In this document: positions 43,768 through 53,844 of the stretch, one piece after another | How the letters are laid out: each line of letters begins with the position of its first letter | Position numbering within the stretch: position 1 is the stretch's first letter | Origin: CAILUG01 sp040386995 | Lineage (GTDB): Bacteria > Pseudomonadota > Gammaproteobacteria > Pseudomonadales > Pseudohongiellaceae | Direction: 5' to 3' | Assembly (NCBI GenBank): GCA_040386995.1 | Contig: JAZKES010000005.1 | Location: 1 to 64,000 of the forward strand | DNA length: 64,000 bases | The notes under the pieces: generated by a model | What the model saw: the letters and a program-made list of their open reading frames with translations, nothing else | Databases searched by the model: none | What the model was told of the DNA's origin: nothing | Made by a program: the position numbers and the translations under genes

Positions 43768-46422
43768 ATGGCTAAAAATCTAGTTATTGTCGAGTCTCCG
43801 GCAAAGGCAAAAACCATCAATAAATACTTGGGCAAAGACTTCGTGGTCAAGTCCAGTATTGGCCATATCCGCGATTTGCCCGTCAGTGGCAACGGCGAAG
43901 GTGTCGACATTCAGGCGCGCACAAAGGCAGCTGCAGAGACCCGTAAACTGAGCCCTTCGCAGAAGATCGTGCACAAGGCACGCAAGGCCAAGGAACAGCT
44001 CGTCGCCCGCATGGGTGTCAACCCCGACAAAGGCTGGAAAGCCAACTACCAAATCTTGCCCGGTAAGGAAAAAGTGGTCAGCGAACTCAGGAAGCTGGCA
44101 CAGACCTCAGATCGCATCTTTCTCGCAACCGACTTGGATAGAGAGGGGGAAGCCATTGCGTGGCATTTACAGGAAGCCATAGGTGGCGACCCTGATCGTT
44201 ATCAGCGCGTTGTGTTCAACGAGATTACCAAAAAAGCTATCGACGCTGCGTTCGCCGAACCTGGCAAACTCGACATGAAACATGTCGAAGCTCAACAGGC
44301 GCGGCGTTTTCTGGACCGCGTGGTTGGTTTCATGGTCTCGCCGCTGTTGTGGGCCAAAGTGGCGCGCGGCTTGTCTGCCGGTCGTGTGCAGTCGGTAGCG
44401 GTACGCATACTGGTTGAGCGCGAAAAAGAGATACGAGCGTTTATTCCGGAAGAATTCTGGGAGGTCTATGCCGACCTGCTCGCCGCAAAACATAAAGAAG
44501 CATTGAAGTTCCAGGTTGTGAAGCAGAGTGGTAAGGAATTCCGTCCTACCAATGAAGCCACGACCATGGCTGCAACCAAAGTGTTGCAGGGCGCTGACTA
44601 CAAGATTACCAATCGCGAAGACAAACCAACTTCGTCGAAACCTAAAGCACCCTTTATTACCTCGACCCTGCAGCAAGCAGCTTCGACCCGTCTTGGCTAC
44701 AGCGTCAAAAAAACCATGATGATGGCGCAGCGTTTATATGAAGCCGGCTTCATCACTTACATGCGTACGGACTCCACACAACTGAGTGCCGATGCTGTCA
44801 GCGCGTGCCGCGAATACATCGACAAAAAATTCGGCAAAAAATATCTGCCGCCCGAACCCATTGGCTACAGCAGCAAGGAAGGTGCACAGGAAGCGCATGA
44901 AGCGATCAGACCTTCAGACGTAGCTGTTACCGAAAGTTCGACAGCGTTAAACGCACTTGAGCGTGACGCCGTGCGTTTGTACAGCCTGATCTGGCAACAG
45001 TTTGTTGCTTGCCAGATGACACCTGCGCGTTACACCAGCACATCAGTGGATGTAACTGCCGGTGAATTCGAATTGCGCATCAAGGGCCGCATCATGGAAT
45101 TCGACGGTTACACCAAAGTTTTTCCTGCCAGTGGCAAGGATGAAGACGTGGTGTTGCCTGATATCAAAGTTGGCGAAACACTCAAGTTGCAGCAGCTGCT
45201 GCCGATTCAGCATTTCACCAAACCACCTGCGCGTTACACAGAGGCAAGTCTTGTCAAAGAACTGGAAAAACGCAGCATAGGGCGTCCTTCTACATACGCC
45301 GCGATTATTTCTACCATCCAGGAACGTGGTTACGTAAAACTCGAAAACAGACGCTTTTATGCGCTGAAAATGGGTGACATCGTCACTGATCGCCTGAAAG
45401 AAAATTTCACCGATCTGATGGATTACGACTTCACCGCCAACATGGAAAATTCACTCGACGATATCGCGCAGGGCAAGTTGAACTGGATAAGTGTGCTCGA
45501 CGATTTCTATGCCAAGTTCAGCGAACAGCTCAGCACAGCACAGGCGGATGAAGGTGGGATGCGTGCCAACGATCCGACTGAGACGGACATCAAATGTCCA
45601 CTCTGTGGTCGCAACATGCAGATCAGAACGGGGGCGACCGGTGTATTCCTCGGCTGTTCCGGTTACAACCTGCCACCAAAAGAGCGCTGCAAATCAACGC
45701 TGAATCTCACCCCGGGTGATGAAGCGATCAGTGTGGATGCTGACGACGAAGCCGAGTCACGATTGCTGATCAAAAAACATCGCTGCAAGATTTGCAGTTC
45801 GGTGATGGATTCCTACCTGCTCGACGAAAAACGCAAATTACATGTATGTGGCAATAATCCTGAGTGCAGCGGCTTCGAAGTCGAAGAAGGCAACTTCAAG
45901 ATCAAGGGTTATGACGGCCCAACACTCGAGTGTGATAAGTGTGGTTCACAGATGCAGTTGAAAACTGGCCGCTTCGGTAAATATTTCGGCTGCACCAACA
46001 CGACCTGTAAAAATACTCGCAAGTTAATGCGTAGTGGCGAGGCCGCACCACCGAAGATGGATCCAGTGCCAATGCCTGAACTGAAATGTGTGAAAGTGGA
46101 TGACCATTACATACTGCGCGATGGTGCTTCCGGTTTATTCCTTGCGGCAAGCAAGTTTCCACGCAATCGCGAAACCCGTGCGCCGCTGGTCAGTGAGCTG
46201 ATCCCGCACAAGGCTGCGATTGATCCCAAATATCACTACCTGCTGAAAGCTCCTAAAACGGATCCTGACGGTAACCCCGCTGTATTACATTTCAGCCGCA
46301 AAACGCGCGAGCAATACGTGCAGAGTGAAAGCGAAGGCAAGCCGACCGGCTGGTCCGCTTATTACGAAGGCGGAAAATGGGTGGAATCAGCTCCCAAGCC
46401 AAAAGCAGCCAAAAAAGCGTAA
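43768..46422 (+). CDS. topA: DNA topoisomerase I
   Basis: This 884-residue type IA topoisomerase relaxes negative supercoils. The start is the ATG at 43768 (MAKNLVIVESPAKAKTINKYLG). An upstream in-frame ATG at 43732 adds unrelated residues. The Toprim domain shows NLVIVESPAKAK and FLATDLDREGEAIAWHL (acidic metal residues). The active-site Tyr is in GFITYMRTDSTQLS. Three C-terminal zinc-ribbon modules follow: CPLCGRNM...CSGY, CKICSSVM...CGNNPEC and CDKCGSQM...CTNTTC. A basic Lys/Ala tail ends the protein. The length is close to the Escherichia coli enzyme (865). It is flanked by its own terminator. Confidence 0.96.
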   Translation: MAKNLVIVESPAKAKTINKYLGKDFVVKSSIGHIRDLPVSGNGEGVDIQARTKAAAETRKLSPSQKIVHKARKAKEQLVARMGVNPDKGWKANYQILPGKEKVVSELRKLAQTSDRIFLATDLDREGEAIAWHLQEAIGGDPDRYQRVVFNEITKKAIDAAFAEPGKLDMKHVEAQQARRFLDRVVGFMVSPLLWAKVARGLSAGRVQSVAVRILVEREKEIRAFIPEEFWEVYADLLAAKHKEALKFQVVKQSGKEFRPTNEATTMAATKVLQGADYKITNREDKPTSSKPKAPFITSTLQQAASTRLGYSVKKTMMMAQRLYEAGFITYMRTDSTQLSADAVSACREYIDKKFGKKYLPPEPIGYSSKEGAQEAHEAIRPSDVAVTESSTALNALERDAVRLYSLIWQQFVACQMTPARYTSTSVDVTAGEFELRIKGRIMEFDGYTKVFPASGKDEDVVLPDIKVGETLKLQQLLPIQHFTKPPARYTEASLVKELEKRSIGRPSTYAAIISTIQERGYVKLENRRFYALKMGDIVTDRLKENFTDLMDYDFTANMENSLDDIAQGKLNWISVLDDFYAKFSEQLSTAQADEGGMRANDPTETDIKCPLCGRNMQIRTGATGVFLGCSGYNLPPKERCKSTLNLTPGDEAISVDADDEAESRLLIKKHRCKICSSVMDSYLLDEKRKLHVCGNNPECSGFEVEEGNFKIKGYDGPTLECDKCGSQMQLKTGRFGKYFGCTNTTCKNTRKLMRSGEAAPPKMDPVPMPELKCVKVDDHYILRDGASGLFLAASKFPRNRETRAPLVSELIPHKAAIDPKYHYLLKAPKTDPDGNPAVLHFSRKTREQYVQSESEGKPTGWSAYYEGGKWVESAPKPKAAKKA

Positions 46423-46438
46423 CATTGCACCCGAATGA

Positions 46439-46477
46439 GAAACGGCGCCTGAGGGTCGGGCGCGGTTTCGCGTTTTT
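46439..46477 (+). terminator. Terminator of topA
   Basis: GAAACGGCGCC (46439-46449) pairs with GGGCGCGGTTTC (46458-46469), with minor mismatches, followed by GCGTTTTT. Confidence 0.6.
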
Positions 46478-46565
46478 CAGCTTTAACAGTGCGCCTCTAC
46501 AAATGCCTCCAGCCGTGCTGGGGCAAGTCTACTGATCCTATTTGCAATCACTACAGGACAACACA

Positions 46566-47156
46566 ATGCTGAATCTTGACCATCCACTGAACGACGAAGA
46601 ACTGCATGTTCTTGACCGTTTCCTTTTTAATCGTTTCGAAGACGATACCTATGCTGATGACCAGGACGAAGGAGTGCTTGGCATTTCCGAACTCGACGGT
46701 ATGTTCACTGCTATTGTCAGTGGGCCCGAAGTCATAGAACTTTCTGATTGGTTGCCCGCAGTATGGGGCGACTTTGAACCAGAATGGGAAAATCCCGAAG
46801 ATGCCACCGCGATCATGACATTGATGATTCGCCACATGAATGGCATTGCTGCCACGCTGCAGGATGAGACCAGTGAATTCGAACCCCTGTTCATGGAAGG
46901 CCGCGAAGACGACGAAGCCTACATCGTAGTTGATGAATGGTGCGAAGGTTATCTGCGTGGAATGGACCTGGCGGCTGAAGCGTGGGAAGAAGGTGGTCCC
47001 GAGATGGCAGCTCTCACTGCACCGATCCTCGCGTTTACGAGTGCTTCAGATTGGGAAGTTGATTCGCAGGATACTGCCGTGCTGGATGAGTTGACGGATG
47101 CGATCACTCCTAATGTTCGGGAGATTCACGATTGGTGGTTTGAACGCCGCCTGTAG
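46566..47156 (+). CDS. UPF0149 (YgfB/YecA) family protein
   Basis: This 196-residue acidic helical protein starts at the ATG at 46566 (ACAGGA site). An in-frame TTG eight codons earlier is less likely. Family features are LDRFLFNRFEDD, then GISELDGMFTAIVSGPEVIELSDWLPAVWG, and VVDEWCEGYLRGMDLAAEAW near residue 130. The YecA type often has a C-terminal SEC-C zinc motif, which is absent here; the protein ends DWWFERRL. It lies downstream of topA beyond a terminator. The biochemical role is unknown. Confidence 0.88.
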   Translation: MLNLDHPLNDEELHVLDRFLFNRFEDDTYADDQDEGVLGISELDGMFTAIVSGPEVIELSDWLPAVWGDFEPEWENPEDATAIMTLMIRHMNGIAATLQDETSEFEPLFMEGREDDEAYIVVDEWCEGYLRGMDLAAEAWEEGGPEMAALTAPILAFTSASDWEVDSQDTAVLDELTDAITPNVREIHDWWFERRL

Positions 47157-47267
47157 GTCATCTTTTTAGGCCAGTCTTTTCTCGTCGTCACTTATTGGTT
47201 GGGTGACGACGAAGCTGACATTGCGCTGTTCGGTGCAATCGCCAAAATTCCGAAATGCTAAAAACTG

Positions 47268-47308
47268 ATTTCCGGTGCGGAGTTTCCCGCCACCGGAAAT
47301 TTTTTTTG
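47268..47308 (+). terminator. Bidirectional terminator between UPF0149 and DAHP synthase genes
   Basis: ATTTCCGGTG (47268-47277) pairs perfectly with CACCGGAAAT (47291-47300), followed by eight T on the plus strand. A-rich sequence on the other flank gives a T-run on the minus strand, so it can stop both convergent genes. Confidence 0.85.
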
Positions 47309-47321
47309 ATTACTACCGCAA

Positions 47322-48389
47322 TTAGCGAGTAGGTAAAACCTTCTGCAATCTCTTGTGTGCGCCGCGTAACGCAGTTTCCGTCGTTTCCCAGCCAATACAG
47401 CCGTCAGTCACAGACACACCATATTTCAATTGCGAAAGATCCTGCGGAATGTCCTGGCGACCGAAGTGCAGATTACTTTCCAGCATCACGCCGATGATGG
47501 ATTTGTTGCCGGCCTCAATCTGGTCGACGACATCCGCCAACACTGCTGGCTGCTTGGCCGGGTCCTTGCTCGAATTGGCGTGGCTGCAATCAATCATGAT
47601 GTTGGTCGTAACCCCGGCCTTGATACATTGCTTTTCACAATTCGCCACGCTGGTTGCATCAAAATTGGTGATGCCGTTGCCACCACGCAGCACAATGTGT
47701 GCGTATGCATTACCCGTCGTATGAATAATTGACACCTTGCCTTCGGGATCAATACCCAGAAAACGGTGCGGGCTCGCAACGGCTTTCAGCGCATTGATTG
47801 CGACGTCGAGACCGCCGTCGGTGCCATTCTTGAATCCAACTGGTGAACTCAAACCACTCGACATTTCACGGTGAGTTTGTGATTCAGTGGTGCGCGCGCC
47901 AATCGCAGACCATGTAATGATGTCGTGTAAATACTGCGGTGAAATAGGGTCGAGCGCTTCAGTCGAGGTCGGCAGGCCAAGCGCGCTGAGTTTGAGCAAC
48001 AGGCGACGACCTGTGTGCAGACCTTTCTCGATCTTGAAACTGTCATTCATTTCGGGATCATTGATCAAGCCTTTCCAGCCTACTGATGTACGCGGCTTTT
48101 CGAAATACACGCGCATGACCAATACCATTGTTTCCTGTACTTCATCGGCCAGCTTTTTTAAGCGCGCGGCATAGTCCAGTGCGGCATCGACATCATGAAT
48201 GGAACATGGGCCCACCACCATAAACAGCCGCGGATCCTTGCGATCGAGGATGTTGCGAATAATTTGTCTGTTGTTGCGCACGTTATCGAGCGTGTTGCCA
48301 TACAGTGGCAGACGCGCCTTGAGAGCCTGCGGTGTAATCATGGGCTGGTAGGCCGCGATATTGACGTTTTCAGTGCTGGTTTCTGTCAT
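47322..48389 (-). CDS. aroG: 3-deoxy-7-phosphoheptulonate synthase (DAHP synthase, class I)
   Basis: This 355-residue enzyme joins phosphoenolpyruvate and erythrose 4-phosphate in the first step of aromatic synthesis. Motifs: LFMVVGPCSIHDVDAALDYA, MRVYFEKPRTSVGWKGLIND, TEALDPISPQYLHDIITWSA, IGARTTESQTHREMSSGLS, GFKNGTDGG, VLRGGN and MIDCSHANSSKD, with the metal and substrate residues of the AroF/G/H family. Which aromatic amino acid inhibits it cannot be told, so the letter G is nominal. The start at 48389 (MTETSTENVNIAAY) is preferred. In-frame ATGs at 48404, 48419 and 48431 are possible. Confidence 0.94.
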   Translation of the reverse strand: MTETSTENVNIAAYQPMITPQALKARLPLYGNTLDNVRNNRQIIRNILDRKDPRLFMVVGPCSIHDVDAALDYAARLKKLADEVQETMVLVMRVYFEKPRTSVGWKGLINDPEMNDSFKIEKGLHTGRRLLLKLSALGLPTSTEALDPISPQYLHDIITWSAIGARTTESQTHREMSSGLSSPVGFKNGTDGGLDVAINALKAVASPHRFLGIDPEGKVSIIHTTGNAYAHIVLRGGNGITNFDATSVANCEKQCIKAGVTTNIMIDCSHANSSKDPAKQPAVLADVVDQIEAGNKSIIGVMLESNLHFGRQDIPQDLSQLKYGVSVTDGCIGWETTETALRGAHKRLQKVLPTR

Positions 48390-48719
48390 GAGGATGCTCA
48401 GCATTAAGTGATTCACCATTATACCGGGCATCGTTCATTGCGGGGCAGCTGATTTTGTGAATGCGGACTGAACAGGCGTGTGGGAATGGATGCATAAATC
48501 GGTCATCTGCGATGAGCCGCGAGATCAGCCCGTAAAAAAATAGGCAGACAGATCCATGGGTGTTCAAAACAACGTAGTTTGGGTTCTTCGTCCGCCATCT
48601 CCAGGGCGGTAGTGCGATGACTGTTTACTTGATATCCGCAAGTCTCGCCATTATTACTGGCTAACGACATCCCGGGTGCGCGATGTGTTTCATTCGAATG
48701 AAATCCAAAGGAATGAGTT
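48390..48719. other. Divergent intergenic region
   Basis: About 330 bp lie between the DAHP synthase gene and the DUF924 gene. It should hold both promoters. No repeats, hairpins or genes of note were found. Confidence 0.4.
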
Positions 48720-49259
48720 ATGAATTACGAGGAGATTTTGTACTTCTGGTTTAACGAGCTTAAGCCGCGCGACTGGTACAGGAAGGATTCAGTGATTGAT
48801 GCGCGAATTGTTGAGCGTTTCTCAGTTGTCCATCAAGCGGCAAAAGCTGGACTGCTCTACAAATGGCGTGAAACTGCGCAAGGAGCACTCGCCGAAATTC
48901 TTGTGCTCGATCAGTTTTCGCGCAATATGTTTCGCGATAACGCAGATGCATTTGCGCAGGATGCGCTCGCGCTTGTGCTCGCTCAGGAAGCCTTGCGACG
49001 TGGTCTCGACCAGCTGGTGCAGGAGCAACAGCGGCATTTCTTCTACCTGCCTTTTGAACACAGCGAGGCCGTAGCTATGCAGGAGGAATCGGTGCGTTTA
49101 TTTACGTTGCTTGGCCAGGCAGAAGGGCTGGATTATGCGAAACGTCACAAGCAAATAATTGATCGCTTCGGGCGGTTTCCGCATCGCAATAAAATTCTGG
49201 GCAGGCAGAGTACAGCAGAGGAAGTGAAGTTTTTGCAGCAGCCAGGTTCTTCGTTTTAG
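48720..49259 (+). CDS. DUF924 family protein
   Basis: This 179-residue helical protein matches DUF924. It opens with EEILYFWFNELKPRDWYRKD, followed by LAEILVLDQFSRNMFRDNADAF and HFFYLPFEHSEAVAMQEESV, then KRHKQIIDRFGRFPHRNKILG and the tail STAEEVKFLQQPGSSF. The ATG at 48720 follows a GGAATGAGT segment. Families of this type resemble TPR-like folds. No enzymatic role has been shown to my knowledge. It appears monocistronic. Confidence 0.9.
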   Translation: MNYEEILYFWFNELKPRDWYRKDSVIDARIVERFSVVHQAAKAGLLYKWRETAQGALAEILVLDQFSRNMFRDNADAFAQDALALVLAQEALRRGLDQLVQEQQRHFFYLPFEHSEAVAMQEESVRLFTLLGQAEGLDYAKRHKQIIDRFGRFPHRNKILGRQSTAEEVKFLQQPGSSF

Positions 49260-49373
49260 GGGCGGTATATTGCTGCGGGATCAGCTGCGTGCAGGTCTTG
49301 TTGTACAGTGAATTGGTTTGAACGATATCGAGATAAAAGCAGGTTTTGAAGGAAGGGTGCGTGCTTGTTATCT

Positions 49374-49406
49374 AAAGCCACCCGCTAATTTGTTAGCAGG
49401 TGGCTC
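49374..49406 (-). terminator. Hairpin ending the hydroxypyruvate isomerase-like gene
   Basis: AGCCACC (49376-49382) pairs with GGTGGCT (49399-49405) and GCTAA with TTAGC inside it. The T-run on the minus strand is short (TTTAGAT), so strength is uncertain. Confidence 0.55.
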
Positions 49407-49425
49407 GCAGTTACTTATGTGAATT

Positions 49426-50313
49426 TTAAACTTCCATGATCGCGAAAGCTTTGGCCAGGCTCAGTACTGGATTGTGGCCTGCGGTTGGACGCCATTCGTG
49501 CGCGACGAAACCTTCGTAGCCCATCTCGGCAATAGAACGCGCTATAAAGGGATGATTGAGTTCCTGCGTGTCATCGATTTCACCGCGGGTCGGCACACCA
49601 GCGACATGGATATGACATACCTTGTCGAGGTTGTCGCGTAACGTACGAACCACGTCACCGTTCATAATCTGAACATGGTAGATGTCATATACAACTCTGA
49701 TGTTCGGTGAACCCGTTCCCTTGCAAACATCGAAACCCCAGAACACATCATTGAACATCTGGTCAGTACGGTTGTCGGAAGCCACTTTCGAATTGGTGAT
49801 TTCCATACATACGTAGACGCCTTTTTCTTCTGCATAGGGTGCAACGCGTTTCAGAATTTCAATGGAATTTGCCATGCCTTCTTCGCTCGACATGCCACGT
49901 CGTTCACCCGGCAATGCAATCAAACTTTTGCAGCCAACGCGTACACACATGTCGATACCTTCGCGGGTTGCTGCTTCAATCTGGTCGTGTAATTCGCGTC
50001 TGACCAAACCGTTTTCGAATGAAGTGCCGGTACCTGTCATCAATGCTGGAACCAGGCCGTAGTCGGTAAGCACAGGAACATCTTTTTCGGCTGGCAGATC
50101 CACGCCGGCAAAGCCAAGTGTAGATAATATTTCGCAGCGTTCCTCGAGAGTCAGTTGTACTGAACCCCACACTGACGCCATGACACTTTGCTTGAGTTTA
50201 CCCTGACGAATAGCTCGCTCTCCGGCTTCCTCGGCAGCTTTGACGTAAGGCGCGAAAAATGGCGATGCAGCGGCAACAGCGAGTAATTTACGGCGGGAAA
50301 GTGCGGAGGACAT
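49426..50313 (-). CDS. Hydroxypyruvate isomerase-like TIM-barrel protein, exported
   Basis: This 295-residue AP-endonuclease-2-fold sugar isomerase/epimerase has an N-terminal Tat-like signal (SRRKLLAVAAASPFFAPYVKA). The Hyi-type active site is preserved: Glu in VYVCMEITNSK, then VVYDIYHVQIMNGDV, the HIHVAGVPTRGE strand and the final Glu in FVAHEWRP. Hyi interconverts hydroxypyruvate and tartronate semialdehyde in the cytoplasm. The exported form with a twin arginine is common in several marine bacterial groups, and its substrate is unknown. The gene stands alone. Confidence 0.85.
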   Translation of the reverse strand: MSSALSRRKLLAVAAASPFFAPYVKAAEEAGERAIRQGKLKQSVMASVWGSVQLTLEERCEILSTLGFAGVDLPAEKDVPVLTDYGLVPALMTGTGTSFENGLVRRELHDQIEAATREGIDMCVRVGCKSLIALPGERRGMSSEEGMANSIEILKRVAPYAEEKGVYVCMEITNSKVASDNRTDQMFNDVFWGFDVCKGTGSPNIRVVYDIYHVQIMNGDVVRTLRDNLDKVCHIHVAGVPTRGEIDDTQELNHPFIARSIAEMGYEGFVAHEWRPTAGHNPVLSLAKAFAIMEV

Positions 50314-50433
50314 AAGTTCACCTTTTATTTATTGTTGGAAGCGGACGGCGGAAGAATAAACATCAGTTCTGCCAAAGTCCACGCTCTTTGTTATTCCAAT
50401 CAAGGCTTAATTGTGGCTTCAGCAAGCCCGATA

Positions 50434-53400
50434 TCAGTCCAGCAAATGCAGGTGTGCAATTGCGGTAAAAAAAAGCGCGAGGCGAACCGGCTGGGCTGGC
50501 TCGGCGAGTAACCGCCGGTAGTTTTCGAGTTGTGGACGGTAAAGCGCAGACTGTTCGTTGCAGAAAGTTTCGAGTGATTGACCCGATTGTGGCCGTGCCG
50601 ATTTGTAGTCAATGATCCAGCGTTCACCTTTTGCATCAACAAACGTGCGATCAATGACAAAGTCGCGGCGAAAGCCCGTGCTGAAATCAGACAGTGCCAG
50701 TTCACATCTGTCGTATGTGTGTGGTGTGTTGAACAGCCACGCGGCTTCGGGTGCATCAACACATTTGTGCAACTGTTCCAGTACAAGTGAAATCGCTTCC
50801 TGCAATTGTTCCTTGCTGCTGCACAGTGATAATAATTCGCGCTGCCATAGTGGAGCTGTGACGCTTGCTTTTAACCAGCTGCTGCCGCGTTCCACGAGAT
50901 TTTTGAGCCCCAGATGAATCAGCTCACCGACTTTTGCAGCAAGTGGTTGGTCTTCGTCAAGCTCGACAACTTCCACCTCCAATATGGGTGGCAATAGCGA
51001 CGCTGACAACGGTGATTGCCAGGTGGACGGCAAGCGAAAAATTGGTTGGTTGTGCGATTTAGCTAAATCATCTTCTCTCACAGACGGAAGTGCAGCGGGT
51101 ACGGCTGAAAATATGACGTTTAATTTTTCCTGATGCTGCAACAGTTGCGGAAAAATTGTTTGTAGCAGCGAGCGCGATGGCGCAGCAGGTCCATCCTTGC
51201 CAACTTTTACATTGCCGAACAACCAGGCTTGCCGGATTGCGCGTGTCACACCGATGTAGAGCAGGCGTGTGGTTTCGAGCTCGATACGCATGCCTGCTTC
51301 GAGCCGCAAATATTGATACACGGGATCTGTATCAGCACCCTTCGAGGGAAGCAAACCGAGCAGTGGACGTGGTTCGTTATCGGTGTCGAGAAATTCTTTC
51401 CAGATCAGCAGCGGACTGTCCGGCGCAGGTGGCGAACGGTCGAGGCCAGGCAGAATAACGACATCGAACTCAAGTCCCTTGGCCTTGTGAATGGTCATGA
51501 TGTGCAGGTTGACGGCAGCATCGACCGCGCTGCCATAACAGCGCGCCAGTTGTTTTCTGAAGTTATGAATATCAGGCAAATCACCCTGGACTTCATGCTG
51601 TTCGACCAACGTTAGAAACGTCACGATGTTTGGCAGCACACTGGTTTCATGCAACGTTGCGGGTCCGCCCAACGCTATCCAGGTATTTTCCAGCAGGATG
51701 CGCAGAGGCAGTTGCTGTCGCAAGTCATAGGTGTGCTGCAGAATTGGTACGCAACGTGCCAGCCGCGATCTGCCATCGTCGCTCAATGCGGTTAGCGATG
51801 CGTGCTGCTGCAAAGCTGTCCACAGTGAGTACTCATTCGAATTTGCATACAAAGCCAGCGTTTCGATGTCTGCGATGCAGAGACCAACAAACGGTGTGCG
51901 CAACAGCGCAAACCATGCGGTGCCGTCGGCGCGATTCAGCAGCGCCTGCAGCAAGATGAAAATATCGTTTACGGCACCATAAGACAGTAAGGAATCGATC
52001 TCGCTCGCATTCCAGCGTAAACCATGTGCGCGCAGAGCGGGGACAATCGCATTGAGATGACTTCTGCCACGCACAAGTATCGCGATACTCTGCTGAGGGT
52101 CTTCTGATTGCAGTCGCGAACATAAGGTCGCGACTGCTTCTGCTTCAACATCGCGTTTGCTTTCGGTGTCCGTGTTTTCATCCGCAATCCAGAACTGCGC
52201 GGTGACACCTGCATCCGCTTCGGCAACGTCAGCGCGTGCCTGGCTTGGACTGTAATGCACGCCACCACGGTCAATGTCATCTATCTGCGGGAATGCGCCA
52301 CTGAACACGAGATTGACCCAATCCACGACCTTGCTGTCGCTGCGGAAATTAATACCCAGTTGCAGTGGCTCGAGTGTTACCGAACCGATGCCTTCATCAC
52401 GCGCGCGCAGGAATAGCCCAACTTTGGCATCGCGAAACGCATAACAGGATTGCATGCCGTCGCCGACGATAAACAGGGTGCGGCCGTCACCTGTAGTCCA
52501 GCCATTGGTCAGTTTCTCGATCAGATGAAACTGCATACTCGAGGTGTCCTGGAACTCGTCCACAAGAATGTGTCGAATGTGGTAATCAAGGCGTAGTGCG
52601 AAATCGGTAGGTTCGATATCGGTGCCGAGTGCTTGCAACGCGGCAAGGCTGGTTTGTGTGTGATCAATGCGACCCGCTTCGCGCATCGCAACATCGAGCT
52701 GCGCAGCGAGCAGCGGCAGGATGTCGGTCAGTGCTGCCATCACTTGCCATTGCTCCGGCGTGTAAGTTGGATCTGGCAGTCTGGCCAGTAGCTGTAGCAA
52801 CGAAAGAAAACCGGCGGAGGAGAGAGCACCACAAGTCTCGGCAAAAAGCTGCTTCATCGCTGCCGCATGCGCTTTTTGTGCGGCGGTGAAGGTCTTTTCC
52901 TGGCCTGGAAAACCTTCAGTCACCCGTACGCTTTTGCGTAAATCCTTGCCGTCTTTCAGCAGAAAAAAACTGGCCAGCGCGCGCCATTCCGCAACATGGG
53001 CAGAATTCGCTGGTGGCAATTCGTGTTGAAAATTGTACTGGCTCAAGCGCGCATCGTTCATTGCCTCCAGATTGGTCGCCGCATAATTTATCAACGCGAG
53101 AATCTCAGCCTCATGTGCTTGAAGTGTGCATGCCGCAGTTTCCAGCGTCGCGGTGATCATGTCTGCGAGGTTCTGCTCCAGCAACGACCTGGCCCTCAGG
53201 GGATCGACGCGCAGTTGGGCAACCAGTGGCAACCACTGATCACGTTTGTTGAGTAGGTTATGTAGAAGCTCGGCAGCGCCGTATAGATTATTGTGCAGAT
53301 GCTGCAGCAACACTGCGAGTGAATTACTCAGTTGTCCCGGCCGTTCCAGATGAGCCAGGGTTTCCTGTATAGCTGTGGCAAATACCTGCTCCATATCGGT

Positions 53401-53844
53401 ACTGATCTGCGGCCTGGAACCAAAACTGGAACTCAGCGGCAACAGCGCAGTGAGATGTGAATTGAAACTGTCGATAGTATTGATGCGCAGACGTTTGCTG
53501 TTGGCGAGCAGATCCCAGTTTTGCTGCGCATCGCGCTGTAATACCGCCTGCGCCAGTTGAAGAGTCAGCCGTTTGTGGTCCGGCAGACTGGCAATTTGTT
53601 CGGGTGAAGTAACCGCAGCGTTCTGAAGGTAAGTCAGTAGACGATTGCGCATCTCTGCTGCGGCTTTGCGCGTAAATGTGAACGCAAGTATTTCTTCTGG
53701 TTTTTCTGCGTGCGCCAGCAGGCACAGAATGCGCTGTGTCAGTAGTTCTGTCTTGCCTGAACCCGCAGGCGCCTGCACACAAAACGAATGCTCGATATCG
53801 AGTGCTCTGCGGCGGGCATGGGCGTCATCTTGCAGCAGGGTCAT
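50434..53844 (-). CDS. AddA/RecB-like helicase-nuclease (UvrD superfamily)
   Basis: This 1136-residue SF1 helicase has a C-terminal nuclease. Walker A APAGSGKT is at residues 25-32. Other motifs are FTFTRKAAAEMRNRL, ILVDEFQDTSSMQFHLIEKL, LFIVGDGMQSCYAFRD, LGINFRSDSKVVDWV, IMTIHKAKGLEFDVVILPG and LLYIGVTRA. The nuclease domain at the C terminus has D1061 region, IIDYKS near residue 1077 and PQLENYRRL near 1104. It pairs with the upstream AddB-like gene, which it overlaps by four bases. The two should process double-strand breaks for recombination. This two-subunit type differs from RecBCD. Confidence 0.9.
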   Translation of the reverse strand: MTLLQDDAHARRRALDIEHSFCVQAPAGSGKTELLTQRILCLLAHAEKPEEILAFTFTRKAAAEMRNRLLTYLQNAAVTSPEQIASLPDHKRLTLQLAQAVLQRDAQQNWDLLANSKRLRINTIDSFNSHLTALLPLSSSFGSRPQISTDMEQVFATAIQETLAHLERPGQLSNSLAVLLQHLHNNLYGAAELLHNLLNKRDQWLPLVAQLRVDPLRARSLLEQNLADMITATLETAACTLQAHEAEILALINYAATNLEAMNDARLSQYNFQHELPPANSAHVAEWRALASFFLLKDGKDLRKSVRVTEGFPGQEKTFTAAQKAHAAAMKQLFAETCGALSSAGFLSLLQLLARLPDPTYTPEQWQVMAALTDILPLLAAQLDVAMREAGRIDHTQTSLAALQALGTDIEPTDFALRLDYHIRHILVDEFQDTSSMQFHLIEKLTNGWTTGDGRTLFIVGDGMQSCYAFRDAKVGLFLRARDEGIGSVTLEPLQLGINFRSDSKVVDWVNLVFSGAFPQIDDIDRGGVHYSPSQARADVAEADAGVTAQFWIADENTDTESKRDVEAEAVATLCSRLQSEDPQQSIAILVRGRSHLNAIVPALRAHGLRWNASEIDSLLSYGAVNDIFILLQALLNRADGTAWFALLRTPFVGLCIADIETLALYANSNEYSLWTALQQHASLTALSDDGRSRLARCVPILQHTYDLRQQLPLRILLENTWIALGGPATLHETSVLPNIVTFLTLVEQHEVQGDLPDIHNFRKQLARCYGSAVDAAVNLHIMTIHKAKGLEFDVVILPGLDRSPPAPDSPLLIWKEFLDTDNEPRPLLGLLPSKGADTDPVYQYLRLEAGMRIELETTRLLYIGVTRAIRQAWLFGNVKVGKDGPAAPSRSLLQTIFPQLLQHQEKLNVIFSAVPAALPSVREDDLAKSHNQPIFRLPSTWQSPLSASLLPPILEVEVVELDEDQPLAAKVGELIHLGLKNLVERGSSWLKASVTAPLWQRELLSLCSSKEQLQEAISLVLEQLHKCVDAPEAAWLFNTPHTYDRCELALSDFSTGFRRDFVIDRTFVDAKGERWIIDYKSARPQSGQSLETFCNEQSALYRPQLENYRRLLAEPAQPVRLALFFTAIAHLHLLD